Shown: piece by piece, positions 21,533 to 33,206 of the stretch
How the letters are laid out: each line of letters opens with the position of its first letter
Position numbering within the stretch: the stretch's first letter is position 1
Assembly (NCBI RefSeq): GCF_012489685.1
Contig: NC_080043.1
Location: forward strand, 67,573,920 to 67,637,919
Reading direction: 5' to 3'
From: Lotus japonicus
Lineage: Eukaryota > Streptophyta > Magnoliopsida > Fabales > Fabaceae
DNA length: 64,000 bases
The notes under the pieces: generated by a model
The model's database searches: none
Seen by the model: the letters and a program-made list of their open reading frames with translations, nothing else
Told to the model about the DNA's origin: nothing
Made by a program: the position numbers and the translations under genes

Positions 21533-22253
21533 GCCTGGAGGCGAAGTTGGCTTTGGAGGAAATGAAAAGGGTAAAATTGTTGGTACTGGTACTATTTGTG
21601 TAGATAGTAGTCCATGCATTGATAATGTGTTATTGGTAGACGGCTTAACACATAACTTATTGTCTATAAGTCAATTAGCTGACAAGGGTTATGATGTTAT
21701 ATTCAATCAAAAGTCCTGCCGGGCTGTAAGTCAGATCGATGGCTCTGTTCTGTTTAACAGCAAGAGGAAGAACAACATTTATAAGATCAGATTATCTGAG
21801 TTAGAGGCTCAGAATGTGAAGTGCCTTCCTTCTGTTAATGAAGAGCAGTGGGTATGGCATAGACGGTTAGGGCATGCCAGTATGAGAAAGATCTCTCAGC
21901 TGAGCAAGCTAAACCTTGTCAGGGGCTTACCCAATCTGAAGTTCGCTTCAGACGCTCTTTGTGAAGCATGTCAGAAAGGCAAATTCACTAAAGTCCCTTT
22001 CAAGGCAAAGAATGTTGTCTCAACCTCAAGGCCGTTGGAACTTCTGCATATCGACCTTTTTGGACCAGTGAAAACTGAGTCTATAGGTGGCAAGAGATAT
22101 GGGATGGTTATCGTTGATGACTATAGCCGCTGGACATGGGTAAAGTTTCTAACCCGCAAGGATGAGTCTCATGCTGTGTTCTCTACCTTCATAGCACAAG
22201 TGCAAAACGAGAAGGCTTGTAGGATTGTGCGTGTCAGAAGTGACCATGGTGGA
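21420..22253 (+). pseudogene. pol: Element B pol, 5' part (protease and integrase start)
   Basis: In the +1 frame relative to gag. It covers the protease motif [13 protein letters not shown], the integrase zinc finger and the first part of the integrase core up to RSDHGG, where element D is inserted. Reading continues at 34453 after D and one GTGGA copy. The few residues after 22253 in the open frame belong to D's LTR. Confidence 0.93.
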
Positions 22254-23496
22254 TGTAAGATCAAGGTTTGATCAGTGGTTGCATCTCTATGTTTTGATGA
22301 TTACAATTAAGGTTTGTGATGATGAACAATTGTGGTACCCTAACGTTTGTCTTTTTAAGTTGTGACAAACAGGTTCTGAATCTGACCCAAGCCTATTCGT
22401 TCAGAAGAAGAAGAACCAAGGGTTACTAAAAAGAGAGCTCATTATCCTACCATGTTCGTTCTGAACAGTGGCAAATACTTCATAAGTTCTGAAGATGGAA
22501 GCTCTCAAGAAGATCTGAAGAACTCAAGTCAGAAGTTCTGAAGACCAGATGTTCCAGTGGAACGGTCCAGAAGCAGAAGACTCAAGTTCTGAAGACTTGC
22601 AAGAAGTTGGTTCTGAGGACCCAAGCTATTCTAGCTCTGACGATCAGAAGTTCTGAGGAACTTGTTCAGAAGCAGAAGTTGCATGGTCAGAAGACTCCAA
22701 GCTTCAATCTGACGATGATCAGAAGCTTCACCTACATTCATCTGAAGCTCCTTGATCTCAAGTCAACCGGTGAGAGGACAGGTCGCTATCACAGTACAAC
22801 ATCGTACAAGTCTCAGTCTGTCCGCCACCTACCTTGTACACCTAGCAGTCTGATATTACATAATTGCCACTCCAACGGATAAAACCCTAGCAACGGCTAC
22901 ATCACAAGTCTTGGAGTATATAAAGGCTGAAGAAAGAAGAAAGAAGCTAAGAAACTTTGCTGAAAATATTCAACAAAAACGAACCATTCTCTTAGCATTA
23001 TTTCTTCACTGTTCTTAAACATCTGAGTTTACTATTCGCTTGTTAGAAGCACTCATTGTAAACCCGAAACCTTTTACATCATATTGTAAAGTTCATCAAG
23101 AGACCAAGGTTGGTCAGATCTTGAGAGGACTGAATCAAGGCTGATTCAGTATTTAGCTAGTCTTAAGAGGATCGGTAGATCAGCTTCTTAAGAGGATACT
23201 AGTGAGAAAATCAGTGTACTGTTAGTCACTTAGCAGGTTGCAAAGTGCAGTTGTAACACTCATTGATTTTAGTGGATTGCCTTCATCAAAAGAAGGAAGA
23301 AATCACCTTCACAGGTGGACTGGATTAGCTTGAGCTTTTATCTCGAGTGAACCAGGATAAAATACTTGTGTGCTTTACCTTCTATTATTCAGCACTTAGT
23401 TTTTATCCTTGAGTTTTGAAAAAGCCAAAAAGTATACCCGAGATACAAAAACTCTATTCAAACCCCCCCCCCTTTCTAGTGTTTTTCGCACCTTCA
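22254..23496 (+). repeat. Element D 5' LTR
   Basis: A 1243-base LTR starting TGTAAGATCAAGGTTTG and ending CGCACCTTCA. Many TCAGAAG/TTCTGAAG words fill its first half. CTCCAACGG is at 22870-22878 and TATATAAA at 22917-22924. A run of 10 C near 23463-23472 has 7 C in the other LTR. Confidence 0.96.
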
Positions 23497-23497
23497 A

Positions 23498-23510
23498 TTG
23501 GCATCAGAGC
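23498..23510 (+). promoter_or_regulatory. Primer binding site of element D (variant)
   Basis: TTGGCATCAGAGC, one base different from the TTGGTATCAGAGC of B, C and F. The same variant is in element A. It still fits the initiator Met tRNA except at that base. Confidence 0.82.
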
Positions 23511-23574
23511 TCCGGTTCTGATTTTAACACCTAACAGTGTTCAGTGATCCAGAACCTTGTGTGAAAAACAAGCA

Positions 23575-25449
23575 ATGGCCCAAGCCAATACTTCCGCTGA
23601 CAACAACAACAACAACAATCAACTCAGAGCACCAATCTTTGATGGTGAAAAGTTTGAGTACTCGAAAGATAGAATAGAATGTTATTTCCTTGGCACTGAC
23701 CCAGATCTCTGGGATATGGTCATTGAAGGCTATACTGATCCAGTAGATGCTTCAGGAGTGAAGATCCCTCGTTCTGAAATGACTGACGCTCAGAAGAAGC
23801 GTTTCAAGGATCATCACAAGGCGAAGTCCATGCTATTCAACTCAATATCATATATTGAGTATGAGAAGATCTCTGACAAAGAAACTGCTAAATCCATCTT
23901 TGACTCCTTGGTCATGACGCATGAAGGAAATGAAGAGGTCAAGGAAACCAAGGCTCTTGCTCTCATACAACAATATGAGCAATTTAAGATGGAATCTGGT
24001 GAAACCATTGAGGAGATGTACTCAAGGTTTCAAACTCTGATTGCTGGAATCAGAGTGCTAAACAAGGGCTACTCTACTGGTGATCATGTCAAGAAGATTA
24101 TCAGAAGTTTGCCTAAAGAGTGGAGAGCTTTTGTCACTGCCCTGAAACTCTCCAGAAACTTGAACTCTTTGAAGTTAGAAGAGCTCGTGAGTCATCTCAG
24201 AAGCCATGAGATTGAACTCAAAGGAGACAAGCCTCAGAAGAAAGACAAGTCTATTGCTCTTAAGTCAAAGTCTGTCAAAGCAAAAGCCTATCAGGCAGAA
24301 GAGGAAAATTCATCTGAAGAGCTATCAGACGCGTCTGATGATGAAGAGCTATCTCTTTTCACAAAGAGGTTAAGAAAACTCTGGAAGAACAGACATAGCA
24401 AAGGCAAAGGACCAAAGAAAAGTTCAGGAAGATATGAATCTTCATCTGGTCAGAAGAAATCATCTGGAAAGGAAGTCACTTGCTTCGAGTGCAAGGAATC
24501 TGGGCACTACAAGAGTGACTGTCCCAAGCTTAAGAAGGACAAGAGACCAAGAAAAGTCTTCAAAAAGAAAGCCCTCATAACCTTTGATGCAACTGATTCT
24601 GAAGAAGCTGAGTCAGAAGAAGATGAAACTGTGGAGGCTCTAATGGCTACCACCAGCAGAGGTGCTGAAGCTTCAGAAGATGATTCAGACTCTGAAAATG
24701 ATGATGAGGTATTCTCTGACTTCTCTCTATCTGAGCTAAGAACTGCTTTATCTGAAATAATGAAGAAACATGATATTTTGCTAAATAAGCATAAAGAGCT
24801 TAAAAAGAAATATGCTGCTAAAACCAGTTCTTCAGAAGTTCATGAGAAGTCAGTCTCTGAACTCATGGATGAAAACTATATTCTTGTTAATGACAATGCT
24901 GTTCTTCGTGCTAAGAATAATGTGTTAGAAGACCAACTTGCATCATCTGATGTTAAGTATGAGACAAAATATGAGAAAGCGTTTCAAAAGTTCCTTGCAA
25001 AGGGCATAGACAGAAGTCTTATGGCTTCAATGATCTATGGCATGAGCAGAAATGGGAATAGTGGCCTTGGCTACTTTCAATCCATGAAAGATGAGTCAAT
25101 TCAGTCCAAACGCGAACCCTTGCATAAACATTTCGTTCCCGCTGGCACTGTCATTCCAGAAAAGGTTACACCAAAGGTGGTGAAACCAAAGGGGAAGTTT
25201 AAACTTGATATGTCTAAATATTATACTCAAGTTCCTCTGCATTATCCTCCTGTTGCACCCAAAGTTCCAAGAACTTCTGGGAAAACTAACAAGAAAGGAC
25301 CCAAGATGTGGGTACCTAAAGCAAAAATTATTCCTGTTACAGACATCTTATGCAGCTCAGTTAAGACACCTGTCATGGTACCTGGACAGTGGATGCTCGC
25401 GACACATGACGGGCACAAGGTCTATATTCCAAGAACTGACACCGCTTAA
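23575..25449 (+). CDS. gag: Element D gag
   Basis: 624 aa from the ATG at 23575 (MAQANTSADN); the in-frame TTG at 23557 is an unlikely start. An Asn run (N x 6) follows the start. The capsid-like region has FDGEKFEYSKDRIECYF, with Ser where B, C and F have Trp. The zinc knuckle [14 protein letters not shown] lies near residue 305. An acidic region and a coiled-coil region follow. The C terminus (GQWMLATHDG) overlaps the protease start in the +1 frame. Full length and without stops; roughly half identical to C gag by eye. Confidence 0.93.
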   Translation: MAQANTSADNNNNNNQLRAPIFDGEKFEYSKDRIECYFLGTDPDLWDMVIEGYTDPVDASGVKIPRSEMTDAQKKRFKDHHKAKSMLFNSISYIEYEKISDKETAKSIFDSLVMTHEGNEEVKETKALALIQQYEQFKMESGETIEEMYSRFQTLIAGIRVLNKGYSTGDHVKKIIRSLPKEWRAFVTALKLSRNLNSLKLEELVSHLRSHEIELKGDKPQKKDKSIALKSKSVKAKAYQAEEENSSEELSDASDDEELSLFTKRLRKLWKNRHSKGKGPKKSSGRYESSSGQKKSSGKEVTCFECKESGHYKSDCPKLKKDKRPRKVFKKKALITFDATDSEEAESEEDETVEALMATTSRGAEASEDDSDSENDDEVFSDFSLSELRTALSEIMKKHDILLNKHKELKKKYAAKTSSSEVHEKSVSELMDENYILVNDNAVLRAKNNVLEDQLASSDVKYETKYEKAFQKFLAKGIDRSLMASMIYGMSRNGNSGLGYFQSMKDESIQSKREPLHKHFVPAGTVIPEKVTPKVVKPKGKFKLDMSKYYTQVPLHYPPVAPKVPRTSGKTNKKGPKMWVPKAKIIPVTDILCSSVKTPVMVPGQWMLATHDGHKVYIPRTDTA

Positions 25450-28418
25450 GTCAGGAGGAGACGTTGGCTTTGGAGGAAACCAGAAGGGAAAAATTATTGG
25501 AAAAGATTCCATAGGAGATGGAAAAATTCCAGTTATCAATGATGTACTTCTGGTGGAAGGATTATTTCACAACTTGCTCTCCATAAGCCAAATTGCTGAC
25601 AAAGGTTACGATGTGATCTTCAATCAAACCGGATGCAAAGCTGTTAGTCAAACAGATGGATCTGTTCTGTTTTCTGGGAAGAGGAAAAACGATATTTACA
25701 AAATCAGATCTTCTGAACTGCTATCTCAGAAGGTTAAGTGTCTCATGTCAGTTAATGATGAGCAATGGATCTGGCACAGACGTCTAGGACATGCAAGTCT
25801 CAGGAAAATCTCTCAACTTAGCAAGCTAAATCTCGTCAGAGGATTGCCTCGTCTGAAGTATTCATCAGAGGCTCTATGTGAAGCTTGTCAGAAGGGTAAA
25901 TTCACCAAGAAGCCTTTTAAAGCAAAGAATGTAGTATCTACAACAAGGCCCCTTGAGCTACTTCACATTGATCTCTTTGGACCAGTGAAAACTGAATCCA
26001 CTAGAGGAAAGAAGTATGGGTTAGTCGTTGTAGATGATTATAGCAGGTGGATATGGGTAAAGTTCCTAAGGCACAAAGATGAAACACATACTGTGTTTAC
26101 CAACTTCATTACCCAAGTTCAGAAGGAGTTTCAATCTTCCGTGATTACTGTCAGAAGTGACCATGGTGGAGAATTTGAGAACAAAGCTTTTGAAGAATTA
26201 TTCAACTCTCAAGGAATCTCTCATAACTTCTCTTGTACTCGCACTCCTCAACAAAATGGAGTAGTTGAAAGAAAGAATAGAACTCTTCAGGAGATGGCTC
26301 GCACCATGATGCAAGAATCAAGTATGGCCAAGCACTTCTGGGCAGAAGCAGTCCTCCATTAGACCAATTCTGGAGAAAACTCCTTATGAGCTATGCAAAG
26401 GAAGACAACCTGACATCTCTTACTTCCATCCATTCGGAAGTACTTGCTTCATGCTCAACACTAAGGAGCAATTGGGTAAATTCGATTCCAAAGCTTTAAA
26501 ATGTTATTTTCTTGGTTATTCTGAAAGATCTAAAGGTTTTAGAATTTATAATATTATTCATCAAACTGTTGAGGAATCCATCCAGATTAGATTTGATGAT
26601 AAGCTTGGCTCAGAAAAGTCAAAGCTGTTTGAAAGATTTGCAGATTTAAGCATTGACTGTTCAGAAGCAAATCAACCAATGAAAAGCCCAGAGGATGTTG
26701 CTCCAGAGGCAGAAGCATCTGAAGATTTTCCAACAACTTCTGATCCACTTCAGAAGAAGAAAAGAATAGTTGCTTCTCATCCAGAAGAACTGATCATTGG
26801 CAACAAAGATGCTCCCGTCAGAACCAGGTCTATGCTCAAACCTTCAGAAGAGACTCTTCTGAGTCTGAAGGGACTTGTGCCTCTCATTGAGCCGAAATCA
26901 CTTGATGAAGCTCTTGAATACAAAAGTTGGATTCAAGCAATGCAAGAAGAGCTAGATCAGTTCACCAAGAATGATGTATGGACCTTAATGCCCAAACCCA
27001 AAGGTTTCCATGTCATAGGAACCAAGTGGGTATTCAGAAACAAGCTGAATGAAAAAGGAGAAGTAACAAGAAACAAGGCAAGACTGGTAGCTCAAGGCTA
27101 CAATCAACAAGAGGGAATTGATTACACTGAGACCTTTGCTCCTGTAGCAAGGCTTGAAGCTATAAGGCTACTGATTTCCTTCTCAGTAAATCACAACATC
27201 ATTCTCCATCAGATGGATGTCAAAAGTGCCTTCCTCAATGGCTACATTTCAGAAGAAGTGTATGTCAAGCAACCTCCTGGCTTTGAAGATGACAAACACC
27301 CAGAGCATGTCTACAAGCTCAAGAGGTCACTCTATGGATTGAAGCAAGCTCCCAGAGCGTGGTATGAAAGGCTCAACTCCTTTCTTCTACAGAATGAGTT
27401 TGTAAGGGGTAAAGGTGACAATACTCTTTTCTGCAGAACCTATAAGAATGACATTCTTATAGTTCAGATTTATGTTGATGATATCATTTTTGGTTCTGCT
27501 AATCCCTCCTTGTGCAAGGAATTTTCTAAGTTAATGCAGGCTGTATTTGAAATGACCATGATGGGAGAACTTAAATACTTCCTGGGAATTCAAATAGATC
27601 AACGACCAGGAGTCACCTATATCCATCAGAAGAAGTACACCCTGGAACTTCTGAAGAAGTTCAACATGAGTGACTGCAACATCTCAAAGACTCCAATGCA
27701 TCCAACATGCATTCTTGAGAAAGAGGAAGTTTCCTCTAAGGTTTGTCAGAAGCTCTATCGTGGAATGATAGGCTCTCTTCTTTACTTAACTGCATCTAGA
27801 CCTGATATATTGTTTAGTGTGCATCTCTGTGCTAGGTTCCAATCAGATCCTAGAGAGACTCACTTAACTGCTGTTAAGAGGATCCTCAAATATCTAAAAG
27901 GAACTACTAACCTTGGCTTGATGTATAGAAAAACATCAGAGTATACACTTTCAGGTTTTTGTGATGCTGACTTTGCTGGAGATAGAGTGGAAAGGAAAAG
28001 CACCTCTGGAAGCTGTCATTTCCTTGGATCAAATCTTGTATCTTGGTCAAGCAAAAGACAGAACACAATTGCTCTATCAACTGCTGAAGCAGAGTATGTC
28101 TCAGCTGCCACTTGCTGTACACAAACCATATGGATGAAGAACCATCTAGAGGACTATGGATTGTCTATGAAGAAGGTTCCTATCTACTGTGACAACACAG
28201 CTGCTATTTCACTCAGCAAGAATCCTATTCTACATTCAAGAGCAAAGCATATAGAGGTAAAGTATCATTATATTCGTGATCATGTTCAGAAGGGCACTCT
28301 ATCATTAGAGTATGTTGATACTGACCATCAGTGGGCAGATATCTTTACTAAGCCCTTGGCAGAAGATAGGTTTTTATTTATTCTTGAAAACCTGAACATG
28401 GATTTTTGTCCAGAGTAA
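25205..28418 (+). pseudogene. pol: Element D pol, frameshifted by a short deletion
   Basis: Protease [13 protein letters not shown], integrase zinc finger and core ([20 protein letters not shown]) are in the first frame, which ends at 26362. Just after WAEAV, near 26351, about 29 bases present in B and C are missing, and the rest runs in another frame from about 26352 to 28418. The second frame has RT with [18 protein letters not shown] in [11 protein letters not shown], and RNase H with DADFAGD and STAEAEYV, ending [13 protein letters not shown]. All other catalytic residues are present. Confidence 0.93.
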
Positions 28419-28845
28419 GGTTTTCTTCAGAACTTCTGACCCTGGTACTTCTGAAGTCATCAGATGTTACCTCCTTCAGAAGTTACTCGATCAGAAGCAC
28501 TTAACCCACTGGTTAAACTTCTGTGGTAGACAACAATACACGTGTCACTTCATTTGTGACATAGTTCCTTGAGTCGCGTGGTATATCTGCTATAATGATG
28601 ACGTCTACTCTCCTCTACTATGCTATTTTCAGACTATATATTTTATAACCGTTGATTTTGCCTTTAATTTCTTAGAAAAACTGTCAACGGTTACCATTAA
28701 ACCCACTATATGCACTATCACACACGATCTCCCACTCACTTACACTTACGGTTTTGAAACTATCCGTGTGCATTGCATTCATTCATATTTCTTCCTCCAA
28801 CATTTCCTCCTCTCTCTGAACCCTAAACCTCCATCTCTGAAAATC
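28419..28845 (+). other. Element D pol-ORF3 spacer with putative internal promoter
   Basis: No gene. ORF3 is in another frame than pol here, so readthrough would not reach it. AACCGTTGA at about 28648-28656 and TCAACGGTT at 28684-28692 form an inverted pair, followed by CCCACTATA at 28702-28710 and a CT-rich leader, about 136 bases before the ATG at 28846. B and C have the same arrangement. Confidence 0.5.
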
Positions 28846-31800
28846 ATGGGCAAATCGAGGAAAACTAAGGCGAATGTTCCTGCTTCTACCACACAAACTG
28901 CCAAAGATCAAGAGAAGCAAAGATTCGAGGAAGCTCAGAAGATTCTGAATGCACCAAATGTAGTCACCTGTGCAAAGAAAGTGGAAGAACTAAGTGTGTG
29001 CTGCGAAGCAAGAGTTGATTTTGATAATCTTGCTCAACATGGGTTTGATATTAGGAACCAAGTCGAGTTGCAAGGATGGTCTGGGTACTTCAACAGGCTC
29101 GTTGGTCCAATCTATCACAAATTGGTTGTCGAGTTCTGGAAGAATGCAGTTTGCAATGACTACTACGTTGTCTCCCATGTACTGGACAAGAAAATTGTGA
29201 TCTCTGAAGAATCTATAGCAAAACTGCTGGGTATGGAGTTTCAGCAGGGAAAAAGGATCAAGAATGTTGAAGCAAATGTTGCTGGAATGAGGACCGTGGT
29301 CAACAAGGCGCTCTATGATAACTGGTCTTATGAGAAAACCAAGTACAACATTAAGGACTTGAAGTCTGAAATGAAGATTTGGCAAAAGATCTTCATGCAC
29401 TGTATTCACCCCAGAACTGGAGGAACTGATTACCTGAATGCAACTCAGAAGGTAATCATGTACTATATTTCAACTGGTGAGCTTATATGTCTGCCATTCC
29501 TACTTTTCAATTATCTGAAGGAATGTGTTGAAAAATCAAGGACCACAACTGGTTCTGAGAACAAAAGATTCATCTCTTACATTCCGTATGGAAGGCTCCT
29601 GTCAGACATCTTCGTCCAAAATAAGCTTGTCAAGACTCTATCAGATCTTGGACTTCACGAAGATCTGGCCATGACAGTTGGTGATGCTCTCAATAGCACA
29701 AAGTTGAAGAAGATGCAGATCATTGAGAAGATTAAAGTTGCTCCCAAAGAAGACACCTCTGATGAAGTTCGTCGGAGAAATTACCCCATTGATGACTTTC
29801 CCATTTGGTCCAAAAAGGACAATCCAGCATGCATTCTGGAATATGTCAGGATGCTCAGAAGTCAAGGTGATCCAATCACCCTTACAGAATTTGTTAGCAC
29901 TCTTCCTGAGAGTCCTCCTAACCTGGCAACTAGGAAATCCAGGAGAACAACAAGCAGCAAGCCCTCAGATCCTAAGGGCAAAGGGATTCTGATAGAGGAA
30001 CCTGCAAAGAAGAAGACTGCTTCCAAGACTGTGATCATCAGGGAACCATCTCCTGAAAGGCCTCTGAAGAGAACCTCAGCTCAACAACAACAAATGTCTG
30101 ATTCTGAAAGCTCAGAAGACACATGGGAAGACTCCTCAAGTGAGGAGACTGAAGATGAAGACATGCCTCTGGCTAAGAGACGCAAAATTATTCTCGAGGA
30201 AGAGGAAGATGAGCAGGATGAACATGAGATCATCCAGAATGTGATTCAGGGTATAAGGGAAGCTTCAGATGCTGAAGAATCCACTGATTCTGATGTTATT
30301 CCCCTAGTGAAGAGAAGGAAGCTTCCTCTGAGGGGACCACTTCAGCAGAAGGAAACAGCGGCAGAACAAGCATCTGAACCAACTTCAGAAGTTCAGAGAG
30401 AAAGAAGATCTAAACGCACTTCTGATCCAGCAAGGGCTGCAAGTCTCACCAGAACCTCACCCATCAGAAGCCCCAGTAAGGTAATTACTGAAAGCATTAA
30501 TTCTGATTCTGCTTTAGTAGTTATACCTGAACAACCCCTGCCTATATCTACTTCCATGCATACCTTAACCCAAACAGCACCCACTCAACCTGAAACACAA
30601 ACTCACACACAAGTTGAACCTCAAGCTCCTACTTCAACCATCCAACCAGCTACCACAGCCATCCCTTCCATTCCAATTTACACCTCTTCCACATCCATCC
30701 CAACTGAACCAGTACCTCCTTTCAATTCCTTCATTCAAGGCATTATTCAAAGTGAGGCAACTCTAAAAACCTTGGTTGAGCAATTCACTCCCAAGCCAGC
30801 ATCCCCTCCACACACCTTTCTCATAACCCAAACTGGTGAGATCCCTGCTGAGAAAGAAAAGGAAGATGATGATGTCCAGATCCTTGAGTCGCCTTTCAAT
30901 GTGAAGCCTCTTCAACAATTTGCTTCCAATTTTGAAGATCGGATTCCAGATGCTGCTGCGACCTCCTATGTGTCCTTGTCCAATTATTCAGCAGTCAACT
31001 CACAGGATCTGAGTTTCCCTTCACCTGAAAAGACTGTCACCTCAAGGCAAAGGCCGGATACTATCACTGAAGCTGAGCATATGGATGAATCAGATCACTC
31101 AGGCGTAGAGAAGGATCATGAGATTGAGTCCATTCCTTCTGAGCACATGGAAGAATCAAATGCTTCGAGCTCCAATGCTGCCAGAACTCCTCAGCCTGTT
31201 CTGACCCTGGCCACCTCCTTCCTTCCTCAGAATCTTCCTCAACTCATTCAGGAGTTTTCTGCAGAGGCCATCAGAAGGCTGAACTAGCTGTATCAGGTAA
31301 CTGATAATCAGTTTGATGCCTCTCTTGTTGATAGTCTATGGTCTGCATTTGAGAGTTGGTCAGAAGGCAAAGGTCATGAACTTCAGAAGCAGCTTAGCAG
31401 GGAGAAAAGACTAAGAGTTCATGATGCATCTGAGAGGGCCTATGAGCAGAGGCAGAGAGTGCTGCACAAGGTGTGTGAGCCCATGAGACGAGCTATGGCT
31501 GAAAGACCATGTGTTGTCTCTGAATGTACTTCAGAGGATGTTGTGATGCTCTCAGCAGAGGAAGAAGAAGAAAGCACAGATGGTATAGTTATTCTGGAAG
31601 ATGCAGTTGGTGATGAAGTTCAGAAACAAGGGCAGATTCACGTTGATACTGTTATGACTTCAGAAGCTGAAGCTGCCACTCATCCACAAGCATCAGAAGT
31701 TCCCACTTCTGTTCCAGCTCCAGAAGTTGCCATTTTAGCTACCCGGATTGACAGGATTCAAGATGATCAGCAGCGATTGTTTCAGATGGTTGAGCAACAA

Positions 31801-31908
31801 GGACAAGTTCAGTCTGAGCAGAGCAAGCAGATTGCAGAGTCCTCAAGCAAAATGGAAGCCATCATGAAATATCTTATGGACAATCTTCCTTCCACCTCCA
31901 AGCCCTGA
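28846..31908 (+). pseudogene. Element D envelope-like ORF3, one stop
   Basis: The start is MGKSRKTKANV at 28846; upstream hydrophobic codons lack an ATG in good position. The frame has 1021 codons, interrupted only by TAG at 31285-31287 where E has Trp. The N-terminal third has the FDNLAQHGFDIR, YFNRLVGPIYHKLVVEFWK and VVSHVLDKKIVIS block shared with B and C. The middle is Ser/Thr/Pro-rich with acidic and KRRK stretches. The C-terminal part after the stop is helical with a Gln-rich coiled coil. Long for the class, but similar to B and C. Role unknown. Confidence 0.87.
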
Positions 31909-32146
31909 ATTTCTCATCTCTATCATGCATGCATTTATTCATTATGACTGAATTTATTTCATGTTGACCGTGTTAAGTTTTTCATTCTCTGATTCAATGC
32001 ACCGTCCATTAGTAACTCACATGCTTTTATGATTGATAAGTTTTATGCATGGTTTTCTGTTACTTTTCTTCTTTATATTCACTGCGTTCATCTTCCCCTT
32101 CACATTCAATTCCATTCTTCTCTATTCTTATCTCCTCCAAATCACC

Positions 32147-32563
32147 ATGACTACTGTCAATTTGATATCTGAACTCAAGACTCTGGTATTCGACCAAGTC
32201 TTTCCATGGAGTGTCAATTTATCTTCTTCTCAGATCTCTCACGCTCTTGACAAGATTGAGACTCTTCTGAACTGCTGGCTCACTTCTCATCAAACTCTCT
32301 GTCTTCAGAACCTTCAAGAAGTTCTGACTGACCTCCTGCGTCTGACCACTCGCCGGAAGGACGTTGAAGATCAGCTCCAGGGCATTTGCATGCTTCTGGA
32401 ATATGAAGCAGTTAACGATGAAGCGGATCCAGAGGCGGTCCAGGAGACTGTTCACTTGAAGGAGGAACTGGCTACTCAGTTAGCCTCAATTGATACGGAC
32501 ATTCGTCCTCTTCACCTTCAACTTCTCTCCATGAAGAATTCTAGAGCTTTCCTATTTATCTAG
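32147..32563 (+). CDS. Small sense ORF4 of element D
   Basis: 138 aa from MTTVNLISELK at 32147 to the stop at 32561-32563. It is mostly helical, Leu/Glu-rich, with a Cys/Trp/His patch (LLNCWLTSHQTLC) and a C terminus IRPLHLQLLSMK. A frameshifted copy in E (56343-55892) keeps WLTSHQT, LQEVL and IRPLHLQLLS. A TATA-like CTTTATATTC is about 75 bases upstream, so it may have its own transcript. I do not recognise the family. It occupies the place held by the antisense ORF in B and C, but I see no sequence similarity to that. Confidence 0.65.
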   Translation: MTTVNLISELKTLVFDQVFPWSVNLSSSQISHALDKIETLLNCWLTSHQTLCLQNLQEVLTDLLRLTTRRKDVEDQLQGICMLLEYEAVNDEADPEAVQETVHLKEELATQLASIDTDIRPLHLQLLSMKNSRAFLFI

Positions 32564-33206
32564 GATTAGTCTTCTTCGTTCCTCTCGATCCTTTGTACTT
32601 CTTCTCCGTTCAGTAATAATAACATATTTTATTTGCCTCATTTCCTATTATTGTTATTGTTGATTTTGTTTTTCACTCTTTTTGATTATGACAAAAAGGG
32701 GGAGTACATAAAATGGTTTTGATAAACTTTTATGGTTTTGATAAACTTTTATATTATATAAAACCAGTAGAGGAGAACAAGTATCAATACTTATAGCACA
32801 TAGATATTGTCAAGCGTCTCAGATAAGGAATACATTTTGAACTAATCTTGCTTCTGACGTCTTATTCCAATTATATCTAGACAAGACTCTATGTTATTAT
32901 GTGATATACGCTAAGTTCTGAACCATCACTTCTGATGAGTATACATCTATTCAAGCGTAAAATCTGATCACATAACCAGACTCCGAATCTAAACTATTCA
33001 CCAATTCATCAAGTCATAGATTCAGGGGGAGTCAGGGGGAGACCCTAGCTCAGAATCAGGTGCTGCCCTTGATTCAGAAAGAGCATAGCAAACTGTTACA
33101 CAAGGATAAGTTTAATCTCTGATCTTTTCTCTCTTGTGTATTCAGTTTATTGTGTAAAAATTGTTCATCAAAATACTTGTTTTGTCATCATCAAAAAGGG
33201 GGAGAT
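32564..33206 (+). other. Element D 3' non-coding region with repeated purine tracts
   Basis: No gene. AAAAAGGGGGAG tracts lie at 32690-32706 and 33193-33206, the last touching the 3' LTR. A double GGGGGAG is at 33023-33042. The 33193-33206 tract is the expected primer for plus-strand DNA; the earlier ones may be extra primers. Confidence 0.75.
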
